Assembly (NCBI GenBank): GCA_963575645.1
Contig: OY754465.1
Location: 61,713,901 to 61,777,900, forward strand
Length of the DNA: 64,000 nucleotides
DNA from: Xanthostigma xanthostigma
Taxonomy: Eukaryota; Arthropoda; Insecta; Raphidioptera; Raphidiidae
Direction of reading: 5' to 3'
This document shows, piece after piece, positions 1-12,207 of this stretch; within the stretch, counting starts at the first letter, position 1, and each line of letters begins with the position of its first letter. Position numbers and translations under genes: made by a program. The notes under the pieces are model-generated. The model did not search any database and was not told the origin of the DNA. It saw only the letters and a list, made by a program, of their open reading frames with translations.

Positions 1-2336
1 TGTCTACACCAGTTGCAGAATGTTAAATTTTAAAATTACAATTAATATTATAGAAGTTATCATATCGTTATTATTAAATTTATATAAATACAATCACAGT
101 ACCAACGGGAACCAATTTATGTAATTCATTTTTTTAAAACATTTATTCAAAGATTATCAACCGATTTGCCTAAATGAGTTATTTTTCTTTTATTTAAATA
201 TTACAAACGTTTTTTTCAAATTGATTTACTGCAAACTTACAAAACACTGATCATTTTAAAGACCGCGCACGTAATGTCTACGCAAACCTGCAACTTGCAC
301 ACTCTATCTGCACGGACCAGCAGCATTTAGTACAGATTCTGCGTATGGCAGCATGTGTAGTTCGGTGGATGAAGATTTTATTTCTACAATGTTGTGTCAA
401 AAGATGGAAGAAAAAGAAATCGAAAAAAAAATGGTTATAAGTTCACCCTATCAATAAAAAGAGGAAAGAATTTCATCATTTATTTCCTGAATTATGGACA
501 GATATCAACAAAAATTCTTTCAATATTTTCGAATGTCATAACAAATTCTGCGAGCTCTGGGATATCATTTCTCCTCACCTACAGAACCAAAACACAAGAT
601 TAAGTTGGTCCAGCACGGCCAGTCATAGAAATTGCAGGTCAAAATTGTGCCCCGACCGACACAATTTGCTCTGGCAGTCGTTGCTGGTTGCATAATGAAC
701 AGACTTTTCTGGTCAGTGCAGGTACAGTGTGTACGGTCTTGTGGAAAAGTATATATAGGTATATATATATATTTTTTTGGTAGTTCATTTAAACAATAAA
801 TCCGCATTACTTTCTTGAGTGTAGTTAGCTTCGTCAAATTTATTTTATTATAATATTATGTCTTTGCAATTTGCAAATATTGCTTTTCATAATACCTACT
901 GCCCGTCCTTATGAATTAAAAAATGTTCATTACGTTTAACATAAACACAGAGCACGTTCAAATACATATTTACAATCAAAATACCTTATCTTAGTAACAA
1001 AAAACAAAAAAAAAAAAACAGTAAAAAATAAACACAAAAAAACAGGATGATAATCAATGTATAATATGTTTCTAAATAACTAAAAAATCAATCTTATATA
1101 ATTTCAAAATACTTAAAAAACCATTTGATGGCCAGATCAAAATTTATAGTTTTTTTTAACATTTGACTTTTAATCCATGGCGATTGTTTTCTAGTCTTTC
1201 ACGAACACTAAAAATGTACATACATAATATTATTTTCAAATTAAAACTGGTACACATAAAAAACAGAAATACCAGCATGTTTGTTATATTTGTTATTGTT
1301 TTATTTTTAATATTCGTAATTTATGAAGGAACTTTTAGATTAATGTTCAGACTGTTTTATAATAAAATAGATAGTAAAATGTTTCCCAAACCTTTTCTTT
1401 TGTCGCAATTGTACAGTTTTCGGTTACGGTCTTTGATTCATAAATTAAGCAGACTTAAAAATGTTTGTAACCTACCAGGAAAAAAGAATTGAAACGTATT
1501 CATTACCATCACACAAATTCTTCATTTTAAAAATTTTTCAAAAGAATATTTTTGGAAATATATTCAATAAGAAATTGTACGTAAGAGATTCCTGGTATAT
1601 TCCAATACACCACCAAACCACTTTGCGAACCGTCGGGTACTTTCGATGGTATGTGAACCGGTTTTTGAACGGCCAATAATAATCGACATAATATTAAAGA
1701 AATTGATATACATACAAACGATTTAAAATTTAAAAAAAACGGTTTGCACTCCGGGAGTGCCAGCGGAAGTGAAAACTTGAATATTAAGATCAAAATGGTT
1801 TGTATCATAGAAAGCATTTTTTTATGTACGATATTTCAACGCTAGATGTCTAACGTTGTATAAATAAAAGTTTCCGTCTTACGCACATGTGACCGATCAG
1901 GACGGCGAGTTTAAGATTTTTTACCCATTACAAAAAAAGTGTTCAACGCCGCTAAAGAAGTTTTCACTTCAAAAATACTTAACTTTTATTAATGGCATGT
2001 AAAAACTTATACAATGTTTTGATGATTAGTAAATTTCGCATAAATCAAAGACCATAACTTCCACTCATATAACAAAATACTTTATCTGGCAAAGGTATTT
2101 TTTTTTAATATTAATATTCTATCATTTAAACAACGTAAGTCGCTTCTTTAACAAATCAACTGCCATATTTTTTACGCCTAAGTAAATTTATACCATTCTG
2201 ACAATAAAAAATGTTTTAAATAACATATATTAGGTACAATGGAAATCTGAAATATTAAGGAATGTAATAAAAAAGGAAATATGCCATACTGCGAGCACAT
2301 ATTATTTATAACGAATCGACAACCTTATAGACGGAA
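1..2336. other. AT-rich spacer with no recognisable gene
   Basis: Long A/T runs and only short chance reading frames. No conserved protein, tRNA or clear terminal-repeat element was seen. Confidence 0.7.
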
Positions 2337-2769
2337 AGCTGGCTACGGAGAAAATGGGTGACTCGGTGCAGAGCTGAAAATTTGCAGAATAATAGGAGAT
2401 AGTACAAGTAAGTAGGGAAAAAATTGCCAGAAGGCTAGGCGGAAGATAAAGAGCCGCCAGAAGGCGCTAATGTTGCGAAAAATCAGTGCACTTCTGGCAA
2501 TTTCTACACTTATTCTGTAATTCAAAATAATATATAATCTAGTTTTGAATTACAGAATAAAACTTATTCTGTAATTTCTGCAATTTCTATACTTAGTATA
2601 GAAATTGCCAGAAGTGCACTGATTTTTCGCAACATTAGCGCCTTCTGGCGGTTCTTTATCTTCCGCCTAGGCTTCTGGCAATTTTTTCCCTACTTACTTG
2701 TACTATCTCCTATTATTCTGCAAATTTTCAGCTCTGCACCGAGTCACCCATTTTCTCCATAGCTAGCTC
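2337..2769. repeat. Fold-back element, arms about 170 bp
   Basis: The left arm (about 2337-2505) is the near-perfect reverse complement of the right arm (about 2595-2769); both carry the segment GGGTGACTCGGTGCAGAGC or its complement. The 90-bp centre contains two smaller nested palindromes built on TTCTGTAATTCAAAA and on TCTATACTTAGTATAGA. No target duplication was identified. Confidence 0.85.
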
Positions 2770-3458
2770 TAAGTCCATTACGCTTTTCGTACTTTTCGAA
2801 TACTTTTATTAAAAATTTCAAATAATAATGTTGATTATACTTTTTTCATTATTGCAAAATAACTGTTGTTTATAATCTTTCCTTAGTTTGTTTTTTTTTT
2901 ATATATATTAAATATTTACGAATAATTCTAGTAAATGCGATAAATTTAGGTTTAGTAGGGTAAAGTATTACGTTGAATAAACTTAAAATTATTTCATTTA
3001 CTAGTTTTACCTGTAACATATATGATATATTAAAAAATCAAAGGTAATTGGTTTGGCGCAGGCTTTGTTAAAAAAAAAAAATTAGGAGCCGTCATGGCAC
3101 GCCTGGCAGATGTGAAACATACATTTAAGCGAATATCTAGCAACTAAATTTCGGCCTGTAACTAAATTTCGCCCTGTAACTAATATAAAGTGTGTATACA
3201 AGTGGTGAACGTGTGTCAAGCACACTATAGTCGCACACGCAGTACGCAGCGTCTCTGCGTGAGTTGTGACAGCTCACACAGAGAAGCATTGCACAGAATA
3301 TGCGCACGCACACACAAGGAAGTCGACAGCAGCGGCGCAGAGGGGGCATAAGAGAGCGTGATCCATACGCGCCAATAGATGTTTCGCATAAAAGTATAAA
3401 ATTCCAAATAAATTCAACTGATTTTTATTTTTGAATTTAAATGTTTAACTTTGTATTA
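2770..3458. other. Non-coding stretch with an 18-bp tandem motif
   Basis: AT-rich until about 3080. At about 3142-3180 an 18-bp unit (aactaaatttcggcctgt) is repeated twice plus a partial. The following 200 bp is more GC-rich (cacacgcagtacgcagcg) but has no convincing gene. Confidence 0.5.
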
Positions 3459-3646
3459 GCTCTGTTTCAACTTCTCTGTGAACGGTACTATTATCGTCAC
3501 GGTCATGCGCAGTAGCTAAAATGCGTTCCCACCGATATTAGAACGGTTCCAGAACTGTCCTTTAAGTCACAAAACAGTGAAAAGTCGACGCATGCGCACA
3601 AAACCGCATGACTGACGATAATATTATCGTTCGCAGAGGACGTTGC
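3459..3646. mobile_element. TA-flanked MITE, damaged copy
   Basis: The same family as the intact copy at 7878-8104: it shares GCTCTGTT at the left end, the GAACGGTA block, GTCATGCGCAGTAGC and AAAGTCGACGCATGCGCAC. The right inverted end is eroded. It is flanked by TA on both sides. Confidence 0.75.
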
Positions 3647-3976
3647 TATTCAAAACATGTTGTTTCACGTAACAAAATTATTATTGAAGAAAGTATTCTT
3701 GTAAAGTAACAAACGAAATGTGTTCCCTGCCAAGTTAAAGTACGGCAGTCACATTCAAGAAGCAATTCAGCACAGCATTATTTGTTTATATAAACGCCAC
3801 GGCAGTTAAAGTGTTAAAAAAGAAAATTACATACGCAACATGCATACGTAACATTTTACAACGGCACTAAAACACCATAACCGTTCAAGCGATCAGATTC
3901 AAAATATTGATAATATCATTAGACGCCAGCGTTGGTTACAAACACACCCTCATTTGTTTTTAGACTTTAAGTTATA

Positions 3977-4217
3977 ATTCGGAACCCAAAGGAATGGTGA
4001 GACCTCTGGTGAGAAATGCGCCGAACTGTCCTAAGGGGGGTTTTTGACAGGTAAACATTGATTTAGAAAACCATGATGGAGGCTAAGTTAGTCTCCATCT
4101 TGCTTTTCTAAGTCAATGTTTGCCTTATGCTTCCATAGTTTACCTGTCAAAAAACCCCCTTAGGACAGTTCGGCGCATTTCTCACCAGAGGTCTCACCAT
4201 TCCTTTGGGTTCCGAAT
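3977..4217. repeat. Fold-back element, arms about 75 bp
   Basis: The left arm, from ATTCGGAACCCAAAGGAA, and the right arm, ending TTCCTTTGGGTTCCGAAT, are almost exact reverse complements. A weaker inner stem around aaacattga / tcaatgttt extends the pairing toward the loop. Confidence 0.85.
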
Positions 4218-7200
4218 AATTTATTGTAGGTACAGTAGGCATCCCATATCCGTGATTTGGCAAAAGCGCGGGAAACAATCGAGCGAACACAGGTTTGAAA
4301 TGCGTCTATTTTGCACGACGCATACACTCGTACGTGCCTGTTCTTTTTTTACTCAAATTGTCGAAAAAAGCAGGTCGTTGTCTGTCGTTACAATTAAAAA
4401 TTTCGTTTCAAGTGGTTCGCTACAATTCGCGGAAGAGAGTCGTGAAGCCAACCTCTGCGCATTTTGAAGGTTTGCTGAATTAATAGTTAATACAAAAACT
4501 TCGTTTGAGTGTGTTTCTGAAGTTTTTTTTTTTTTTTGTGTTTTTGTAACCAAAACTTCACGTCTAAAAATAGCCTTAAATGAGAGCCAAACAGTAGCAA
4601 ATAGTAAAATTTATAAAACAAAACACTACAAATTAACCTATATAGAATGTTGGTTATTATTTTCCTGCATTTACTGATATTACTTGCACTCATCCATTTT
4701 CCTAGCCATTTAATTCTTAATCAGCGCTGACATAACATTTCTATTTTCAAAATCGCACTTCTTATCTATCAAAAAACCCTACAAAACGTCGAGCACTGAG
4801 CGTACCTTTCCTCCAAGAGTATTTTTGAGCTCTCCTAACTTCAGTCTGGATACGCTACATGTTATTTTTTACTCAAACTTTTAGATCGGTTCCGACCATC
4901 TCCCGAACCAATTTTACTACTTAAAACTGATTTAAAGGAAATTAAAAATACCAAATATCATACTACGCTTTAACTAATAAACAAAATGTCTTTTTTAACA
5001 CGCTGTTACCAATACATCTTTGACTGTCCTTGCATTTATCTACTTAAAACTACTTAAAAATGGCTTTTTCCGTTCAAATCATTTTGAAATATGCATTTAA
5101 ATTTACAATGAAGTCTACTAGTTTTTTTTTCTAGAAATACATTAAATGTATGTTTTAAGCTTCCAGATTTATACGAATCAGCACCATATTGCACGGATAC
5201 AGCCCGCTTTGTCTTTGCGGAGCCGCCCGCGTCTATGTGACTATGTATTCGACCTTAAAACGACCTTCATTTCCATCAAGATGGAGAAACAGTGCTATCA
5301 ATATCTTTTCTCTCATTTAAAATATTAAAAAGTATATTTTCCTACATTTAAACAAACATTAATTCCAAGAAAACGCTTTTAACTAATTGTTTTGATTGTT
5401 TATTTCTGAACTAATTTAATTGACTATTATATATATAAAAAAATAGTAACGGTAATTTAATTTCCACATTAAAATGATTATATTTCAATTATTTCTTCAA
5501 GCAATAACAAAAATACTTCTTGTATTCTATTCAAACTAATTTCATATGAATTCCTTCTTGCTACGATTACCCAAAAAGGTAAAATTTTACTAAAAAAGAT
5601 TATTCTTACCGTTCAATCATTTCTCTTAATGTCTCTAGCATTGCACAAGAATGCTATAAAATATAACAACACCACTGATGCTTTGTTGAAGAACGTATTC
5701 TCAGAAAATCGGAGTCGATAATGACATTAGACTGTGATTATTTTTACTATGCATAAACTATCTTAAGCCGTTAAAACTGTAAAATGCCTAAATAGAAAAA
5801 ATATTGAATTTTAAGGTAGTTGGTAGCCAAATGACTTAAACTTGACCCTACATTTTTTTTTTTTTTTTTGACAAACTTGACCCCACAAAAAAATTTTTAA
5901 ATGGATAGAACGATGTCTGAAATACACACTGCAAAAATTTCAGAACAATTTACCACGTACTTTTGATTTTATTAATTTTTTAATACTGACATGTGGCATC
6001 TATCTCTGTTGTAGTGACAGTGACTAGTGACAGCTGAGTACTAATCAATTAATATTTTATTAATTACGTTACTATAATTAATTAATTATAATTCGCATTA
6101 AATTAAATCAAATACATTTTTTATGTGACTTTCTATTAATTATTATAGCATGATTTGGGTAAGTATTTGAGGGAAAAAAAGTCATTTATTTGACTTGGGA
6201 TTGCGGCTCCCAAACTACCTCAAAGTTAACTTTGATAAAATATTTAGAAAAATGTCATTTCGAATTTGAAATTAAAACGGTTATTATTTTAGCTGAATTG
6301 TTTTGAAATTATGCAACGAAATCATTGTTAACCCAGTTTTTCTGACAATACATTCTGCAGCCCGACACCAAAGTCAAGTTTTTTCCTAACATCAACATTA
6401 TCGTCGAATCGAGTGCAAGTAAAAATCAGTAAATCATAATATCGCTGGCTACAATCAAGTTTATCGACATATAAATCATTTATTATGAACAACTGCATCG
6501 AGGCAAAAAGCCCCCAAAACAGAAATTTGCATACAAAGGCAACTGTCACTCAACAAACACCATCCAAAACAGTTACAGTGTAATTTTTGTATTTTATTTT
6601 ATAATATTATGTTTTAAAGCATCCAAACAGCCGTTCACACAAAAACATTATTTTTTTACTATCGTATTCCTTGCAATCACACCCCATGTATTTAGATAAT
6701 AATATTATTCACTTCATACAACTTACTTTATAGTTAATAATTACGCAATCAGTATATACCAGGACTTTTCAAAATTGTGCAAAACATTATTAATTATGGA
6801 ATCGTCAATAGAACAACTGAATAAACAATCCTTGGCCAGTTCCTACCGTTCGAACTTATTCAAGTCCAGTCAGATTTTCTGAACGCTCACGTAACCATTT
6901 AGAATCGACAAACACTTTCACGTGCCAGTTCAACGAAGATTTAGAGAACTGTCTCGACAAGTTGGTCGCGCGCAGGCGATAGACACTAAAATAGTTCATA
7001 GGCTTCGGCTTCATCCCGATTATTTTTCCGCAAGTGCGATTTTTGACTTCACTCGTTCGCTACCGTGCATCACATAAATGTGTCACCCCAATTTTCATCG
7101 CCGATTAGTGACACATATGTGTGATGAGTCCACTATAATCTCTGATGGTTTTTTTTTACGTGAGTGGTTTGTTTTAACAGATTTCAGTCCGTAAGGTCTG

Positions 7201-7710
7201 CAAGTATGGGTCAAGCGGTCTGAAGTTTGATGGAATAACTACAGTTTTAGGTTATGTTTCATATTATAATCAGCTGTCACAATCTGCTTGTTTTTTTCTC
7301 ATGTAGGTAACGAACGAGTCTAGATGATTAGTCTGTTTCGCAAAGATTTTTATGCAACCTCGTAGCTGCGTGGAATCGGATGAAGATTATTTGGTAAACG
7401 AGAGCCTTCTTATATTTTCAAATGTCATGCTCGGAGGAACTCTATTAACCTGCACATTGAATGTCAATTTTAAGTGAACCCAAGTGACAATTGAACAATG
7501 TCTTGTCTTCTTCTACGAATGATTTGTGAATTACACTATTTGCAAAATAAAGTATTGTATTTTTTTTATATAGAAACAAACATTTTAACATACTTAAACA
7601 TTACCCCCTTTACCTGTAATGGATTCAGAGCTCAGATAAGAAAACCTATTCATAATCATATCACATTTTATCTGATGACTCCATTTTGTCAAAATAGTTT
7701 GTGACTATAT
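4218..7710. other. AT-rich spacer, no gene recognised
   Basis: The translated frames are short and low in complexity. There is a weak pair of inverted ends at 5814 (AAGGTAGTTGGTAGCC) and about 6205-6223 (GGCTCCCAAACTACCTC) that may bound an old MITE. A stem-loop lies at about 7068-7129 (catcacataaatgtgtcac against gtgacacatatgtgtgatg). Confidence 0.5.
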
Positions 7711-7815
7711 TATACTGTAACATGTCAAATTAGTATACAATTACTCATTTCCTAACAATTAATATACTTTAACATGTCAAATTACTATACAATTATTCAT
7801 TCTCTAACAATTAAT
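7711..7815. repeat. 52-bp tandem duplication
   Basis: Two imperfect adjacent copies of a unit containing aacatgtcaaatta and cctaacaattaata, with the catgtcaaatta landmark at 7721 and again at 7773. Confidence 0.8.
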
Positions 7816-7877
7816 AAAAAGTGACAGTTCAGTAATATTTCACACGTTGAAAACCTGGTATTTAAGGATTTAATATA

Positions 7878-8104
7878 GCTCTGTTCCAACCTCTCTGCGA
7901 ACGGTAATATTATCATCACAGTCATGCGCAGTAGCTAAAACGCGTTCTAACCGAGATTAGAACGGTTCTAGAACTGTCATCAAAGCCACAAAACAGTGAA
8001 AAGTCGACGCATGCGCACTAAACCGTCGCAAAACAGTTTCGTTTTAGATACTGCACATGACTGTGACAATAATGTTACCGTTCGCAGAGAGGCTGGAACA
8101 AAGC
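7878..8104. mobile_element. TA-flanked MITE, complete 227-bp copy
   Basis: Terminal inverted repeats start GCTCTGTTCCAACCTCTCTG and end as its near reverse complement (cagagaggctggaacaaagc). TA dinucleotides flank both ends, the target duplication of Tc1/mariner-type elements. The inverted ends extend about 50 bp (…tcatgcgcagt / actgcacatga…). There is no coding capacity. Confidence 0.88.
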
Positions 8105-8989
8105 TATTGCTTCGAACAATAAACCATATGCAAACTTCATCGTACGTATACCAAATGCTAGGCGTTATTCACTAATATTTATATACACTATAATATATAA
8201 TTATATTGTAAAAACAACTGATGCAAAAACAAAAAAAGTAATATATAGTACAGCCACAATTAGGCCCCGATAACGAGTCATACCAAGTCAAAGTATTTAA
8301 AAAAAAATGAAAACAAACATACATATTCACACACATCATACTATTTAATATCTAGTATTTAAATACCTTTCATTCAAGTAAAGTTCAGCAATCACTAAAT
8401 ATTCAATATTAATTATGTACAAAAAAGGAACAAAAACACTTGCGGTTCTTACAAATCTATTAAATTAAATTCATATTATGTTTTTTGGCGTTTCTCGAAA
8501 ACAAAAGAAACAATTTTCAAATATTTTTATATAACAAAAATGATACAAAAAAAAAAAAAACTTATCTTAATAATCATTTATATTATTCAAATTTACTGGT
8601 AATGTCGAGGTGGTTTCCTATGCCGAAATCCTATTTTTCAGGCCAGCCGTAAGAACATTAGTCAAACTATCTAACACGCTAAAGAGATTCATCAAAATCT
8701 ATTATGTCTGTACAACATACATGAAAAATGTAAAAAAAAAACAAACAAACAAGACAACAACGTCTGGGATTTCTCTGACAAAACATTTGATTGGCAAACA
8801 TAACCGCTACAATTTATATAGTAAATGCAACTTTTCAAAAATATGATTTCAGAGTACCGTTACCTTGCCAGGGTCTTTCATGAACTGGACTAGTCGTATT
8901 ACCTAAGACGATATTTTCGTTTCGTTTCGATCAACTTCTCGTAGCAACAAATCAAAAATAACTGCCACATCATATTGATTAGTTGTAAC

Positions 8990-9503
8990 TAGTGATGTGC
9001 CGGATCGTTAAAAATGTATATCCGCCGATACGGATCTGAATACGGATTTTTGGTTTCAAGATCCGCGGATACGGATACGAGTACAAGGCGGTAAATATTG
9101 CACATCGACCTTTGGAAAGAGACTATCTGTTATGGGAAAGAGTTATTGACCTCTTTAAGAGTTAACTCTCATAACAGATTGTCTCTTTCCAAAGATCGAT
9201 GTGCAATATCTCATTATAAAGATAGTTGATTTAGTACCTTTGAGTTATGTACTATTAGTATGGTACTCACTACGATAAATGTATGCAATATAAAGGTGCT
9301 AAATACGATTTAAAAAAATAAAAAATTATCTGAATGGAATTTAACAGGTTTTCATTATTACCTAATCACCTATATATATAAAATTTCATCTATGAATTGA
9401 AAATTAATAAGGTAAAAGATGCGCCAAAAACTAATGGACACAGATCTTTTATCTCCCTCGGATATCCGCGGATATGGATACGGATATCCGGCACACATCA
9501 CTA
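8990..9503. mobile_element. hAT-type MITE with perfect 8-bp TSD, copy 1
   Basis: Inverted ends TAGTGATGTGCCGGAT and ATCCGGCACACATCACTA are flanked by the identical 8-mer GTTGTAAC at 8982-8989 and 9504-9511, diagnostic of hAT transposition. The interior repeats the hexamer-rich motif cggatacggat near both ends. A 115-bp hairpin at 9095-9209 lies inside. Related copies are at 57357-57886 and (3' part) 35386-35622. Confidence 0.95.
9095..9209. repeat. Internal hairpin of the hAT MITE
   Basis: The left arm from atattgcacatcgacc and the right arm ending in ggtcgatgtgcaatat-like sequence pair over about 50 bp around aagagtta. The same hairpin is conserved in the copy at 57479-57594 but absent from the truncated copy near 35.4 kb. 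Confidence 0.85.
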
Positions 9504-9746
9504 GTTGTAACATATTAAAACCGATAAGAAATTGACAAAGCAACGAATCGAATACTGATACCGCGTATCAAAACATTACATAACAATTTCGGAATATTCT
9601 AAAGCTGTACTAGAATAATAAATAATAATTCAAGAAATCCCGACGTTGTTTAATATTTAAATTTCGCTACTAAAATTTTACTTTAGTCAAAATATTTTAT
9701 CCTTGGATGTGGAGTGCTGAGGTGGAGCGCGTCTAATAACCTCGGA

Positions 9747-10232
9747 TCACGAGTGCTGTTTCACGACGATAACGCCAGGCCGCGACTGCTGTTGTTGTTG
9801 GATGGACGAAGCGTGGAACTGCAAGAACGGATTCATTTCCACTTGCAGTAATCGCTGCGTCTTTTCGATTGGTTTTGTGGTGAGCGCCAACGGAACGTCC
9901 TGTGCGGGCGGAGGTGCGGGCGCCAGACGTTTCCCCGTCGGCTCGTCGCCGAACAGATGGTCGCCTTCCAGGTGACGGATTGCTTCGACGATGGTTTCGA
10001 GGTTCTGTCGCGACGTGTTTGCGACGTATAGTCGCGCTTGCGGTGTCGTTGCGTCGTCCGAGTTAACTGGAGAAGGTATTCGTTCGACCTCGACTTTGGG
10101 TTCCGCTTTGATTGCCGCTTCGAGCACGCTCGGCAGTCTTTGTGGACTTGGAGAACGCGAAACTGGTGGAGAACACGAAACCACTGTTTGTGTCTGTGCA
10201 ACAGGTGGTACTACTACATCCATACCGACAAC
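9747..10232 (-). CDS. crp: Transcription factor AP-4 (cropped) homologue, terminal coding exon
   Basis: The last 161 codons of the same gene, ending in TGA at 9747-9749. The acceptor is a T-rich tract ending in TATAG at 10233-10234, and the exon starts VVGMDVVVPP in phase 0, matching the donor of the exon at 11529-12026. The family hallmark is NTSRQNLETIVEAIRHLEG at about residues 73-90, which corresponds to the conserved SRQNLxTIVxAIxHxEG box of vertebrate TFAP4. Other visible features are Ser-Pro pairs (SRSPSP), IKAEP at about 41-45 (fits a psi-K-x-E sumoylation consensus), a Pro/Ala stretch and a short glutamine run near the end (QQQQQ). The exon is markedly more GC-rich than its surroundings, as expected for selected coding DNA. 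It contributes the C-terminal regulatory part; no DNA-binding residues lie here. Confidence 0.92.
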   Translation of the reverse strand, partial: VVGMDVVVPPVAQTQTVVSCSPPVSRSPSPQRLPSVLEAAIKAEPKVEVERIPSPVNSDDATTPQARLYVANTSRQNLETIVEAIRHLEGDHLFGDEPTGKRLAPAPPPAQDVPLALTTKPIEKTQRLLQVEMNPFLQFHASSIQQQQQSRPGVIVVKQHS

Positions 10233-10271
10233 CTATAAAAAAAAATAGCAAATAGAAATATACTGATTGTT

Positions 10272-10516
10272 TGTAGGCTTTCACGGCCGGTGTTGATCCA
10301 AATCCTCTTGGTTTACGGGCTTGTATGCCGTGGTCCATTGGTATTACTACCACTTGGACAAAACGTCTCTACGGGGAGAACATGTCAAAAACAACTGGAG
10401 GGACTCCGAAAGAGAAAAGCAAAGCTGCTGAGTTCACTGGCCTTCTTGCTGCACTGTCGAGATTCCGCCATCTTACCAAAGTTCTTGAGGTAGGTAGTAA
10501 TACCAATGGACCACGG
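10272..10516. mobile_element. Penelope-like (PLE-like) repeat fragment, copy i
   Basis: It begins TGTAGGCTTTCACGGCCGG and carries ATGCCGTGGTCCATTGG at about 10325-10345. It ends with the inverted counterpart CCAATGGACCACGGC (10502-10516). The central part, about 150 bp, is unlike the other copies (15658, 45817, 51895). The family label is by resemblance to PLE terminal sequences; no reverse transcriptase is present. Confidence 0.5.
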
Positions 10517-10654
10517 CAAAATAAAGTATGAGATTGGCTAGTTGTGGACTTAAACTATGAGTGAGGTCCTATATTTCTTATTTTTTCAAAATTTTAGACT
10601 CGGTAGTTTCTGAGATACAGGGGGATGATGGTCGATTTTCATATATTTTCTTTA

Positions 10655-10950
10655 ACCCAGTAAAATAAAATTAAATCAAAATAAAATAGAAATTCTCAAG
10701 ATTACCACGATAATTCAATAGAACTAACAATTATTGCAGTCATGGCTACCTCTGATCCAAGTATTTTTTCCCAATGCTAATTTCCCTATACAGTATGTAA
10801 ACACGTAAGGTACACATAGGGAAATTAGCATTGGGAAAAAATACTTGGATCAGAGGTAGCCATGACTGCATTAATTGTTATTTTTATTGAATTATCGTGG
10901 TAATCTTGAGAATTTCTATTTTATTTTGATTTAATTTTATTTTACTGGGT
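10655..10950. repeat. Fold-back element in the crp intron, arms 135 bp
   Basis: Arms 10655-10789 and 10816-10950 are near-identical reverse complements (for example CTACCTCTGATCCAAG against CTTGGATCAGAGGTAG) with a 26-bp loop. A diverged single-arm copy lies at about 11300-11400. Confidence 0.9.
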
Positions 10951-11528
10951 TTTTTTAATAATAAAAAGCTCTTATAAATCATTATTTTATTTTTTTTGTA
11001 CAAAAATAAAACAAAAAAACAACTCCATCTGTTTGGAAACATTTCATTCAAAAATTGTCTGACTGGTATGACGTATGCGCGTTGGTAAAACAATGACCCA
11101 ATGTTTTTAGGTTCAACACGAATAGGCGGAGATATTTGATCTCGCACCATATTTAAGTATTTTTGGGAATTTAATGTCCCATTAATAAAAAAAGTCCGAT
11201 TATGTTGTAATCATTTGAATATTTTCTTCGGTAGTATACACATTCATTTTGCAAAAGAATATTATCTGTCAAATTGAAAAACAATATTTCAAGGCTCACT
11301 CTGATCCAGTTATTTTTTCCCAATGTTAATTTCCCTATGTGCACCTTACGTGTTTACATACTGTATGCACCTTACGCGTTTACATACTGTATATACCAAA
11401 TTTCAACTTCTTTCGTTCAGTAGACAGACGGACAGACAGACACATACGAGAGCGATTCTATAGGGGTTCTGTTTTTTTCGTTGGACGTACGAAACCTTAA
11501 AAATGAAAGACAAAGCCAATAAACAAAC

Positions 11529-12026
11529 CTGCATCTCTTCCGGCATGGCCGTTTCATGGACCAGCGACACAACGGCACCGTCTTCCGCTGCAGTTGCGAC
11601 TTGGTAAAGCTGTGGCGAATAAACTACTTGATTCTCTAACGATCTCAACTGATCCTCTAACAGCATTCTCAGTCGTCTCTCTCGCTCCAATTGTGCTTTG
11701 ATTTCGATCAATTCCTGGGCAGCGTTCACCGACACCGTCATGATGGCCACGGGTTCCGGAGACACCGATCCCACCCCGTCGTCCGACGACTCGGCCGATA
11801 CGGGTTGCGTCGTAGGCGCCGCTACGATTAAGCCGTTTTGAGGCGGCGGCGGCGGCTGCTGCTGCTGCTGCTGTTGCTGCTGCTCAGCTTTGCGTTTCTT
11901 CGGCGGAACGTCGCCGCCCTCGTGCTGATTTACGAGACGCTTCAACTGACAATTCTGCGATAGAAGCCTGGTTTTCTCTTGTTCTAATGAATAGATGTAC
12001 TCTGCCGTCTGTTGTAGTATAGCAGC
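11529..12026 (-). CDS. crp: Transcription factor AP-4 (cropped) homologue, internal exon: HLH helix 2, leucine zipper, polyQ, second zipper
   Basis: This 166-codon exon encodes the middle of a bHLH-leucine-zipper transcription factor of the TFAP4/cropped family, a nuclear protein that binds E-boxes (CAGCTG type) as a dimer. It opens with AAILQQTAEYIYSLEQEKTR, helix 2 of the HLH, which runs straight into the first zipper (residues 11-33). PPKKRK (41-46) could be a nuclear localisation signal. Nine glutamines and five prolines follow (about 49-62), then a Ser/Asp-rich linker, then a second coiled coil at about 106-135 (ELIEIKAQLERERRLRMLLE) that matches the second TFAP4 zipper. The acceptor is tttCAG at 12027-12028. 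The donor is CAG/GTTTGT just below 11529. Both ends are phase 0. The basic region and helix 1 are not in this exon. Family assignment is strong; exact borders come from splice consensus and frame. Confidence 0.93.
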
Positions 12027-12207
12027 CTGAAACCAACAAAAAAACAAAGAATGTTAATAAAATTTGAAAATAGTTCCGGTCGTATCTTCAGTCAATTATC
12101 AATAGTGTCCCGCCGAAACCGAATTTCAGTTTCTGTTTCAGTTTAGGTCGAAACCGAAACCAAAACTTACTTCGATGGCAAATCACTGCACACAACCTGT
12201 TTGCCAT

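Larger units (their letters stand above)
8105..9746 (-). other. Probable crp 3' UTR and downstream flank
   Basis: Minus-strand sequence following the crp stop codon. No further conserved reading frame is visible. AT-rich runs give many weak poly(A)-signal matches, so the cleavage site cannot be fixed by eye. The hAT MITE at 8990-9503 is inserted only 0.24 kb beyond the stop, so it is either within the 3' UTR or just past the transcript end. Confidence 0.35.
10233..11528 (-). other. crp intron between the two recognised exons
   Basis: A 1,296-bp phase-0 intron with GT donor (minus strand, at 11528-11527) and AG acceptor (10234-10233). Most of it is repeat: a Penelope-like fragment ending about 40 bp from the acceptor, a fold-back at 10655-10950, and a third partial copy of that fold-back at about 11290-11400 followed by a sequence with the repeated unit gacagacagaca. 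Confidence 0.8.

Noticed and set aside
9833-10353. Other open frames on both strands over the terminal crp exon
   Set aside because: Shadows of the GC-rich crp exon; only the 9747-10232 frame has AP-4 similarity and proper splice context.
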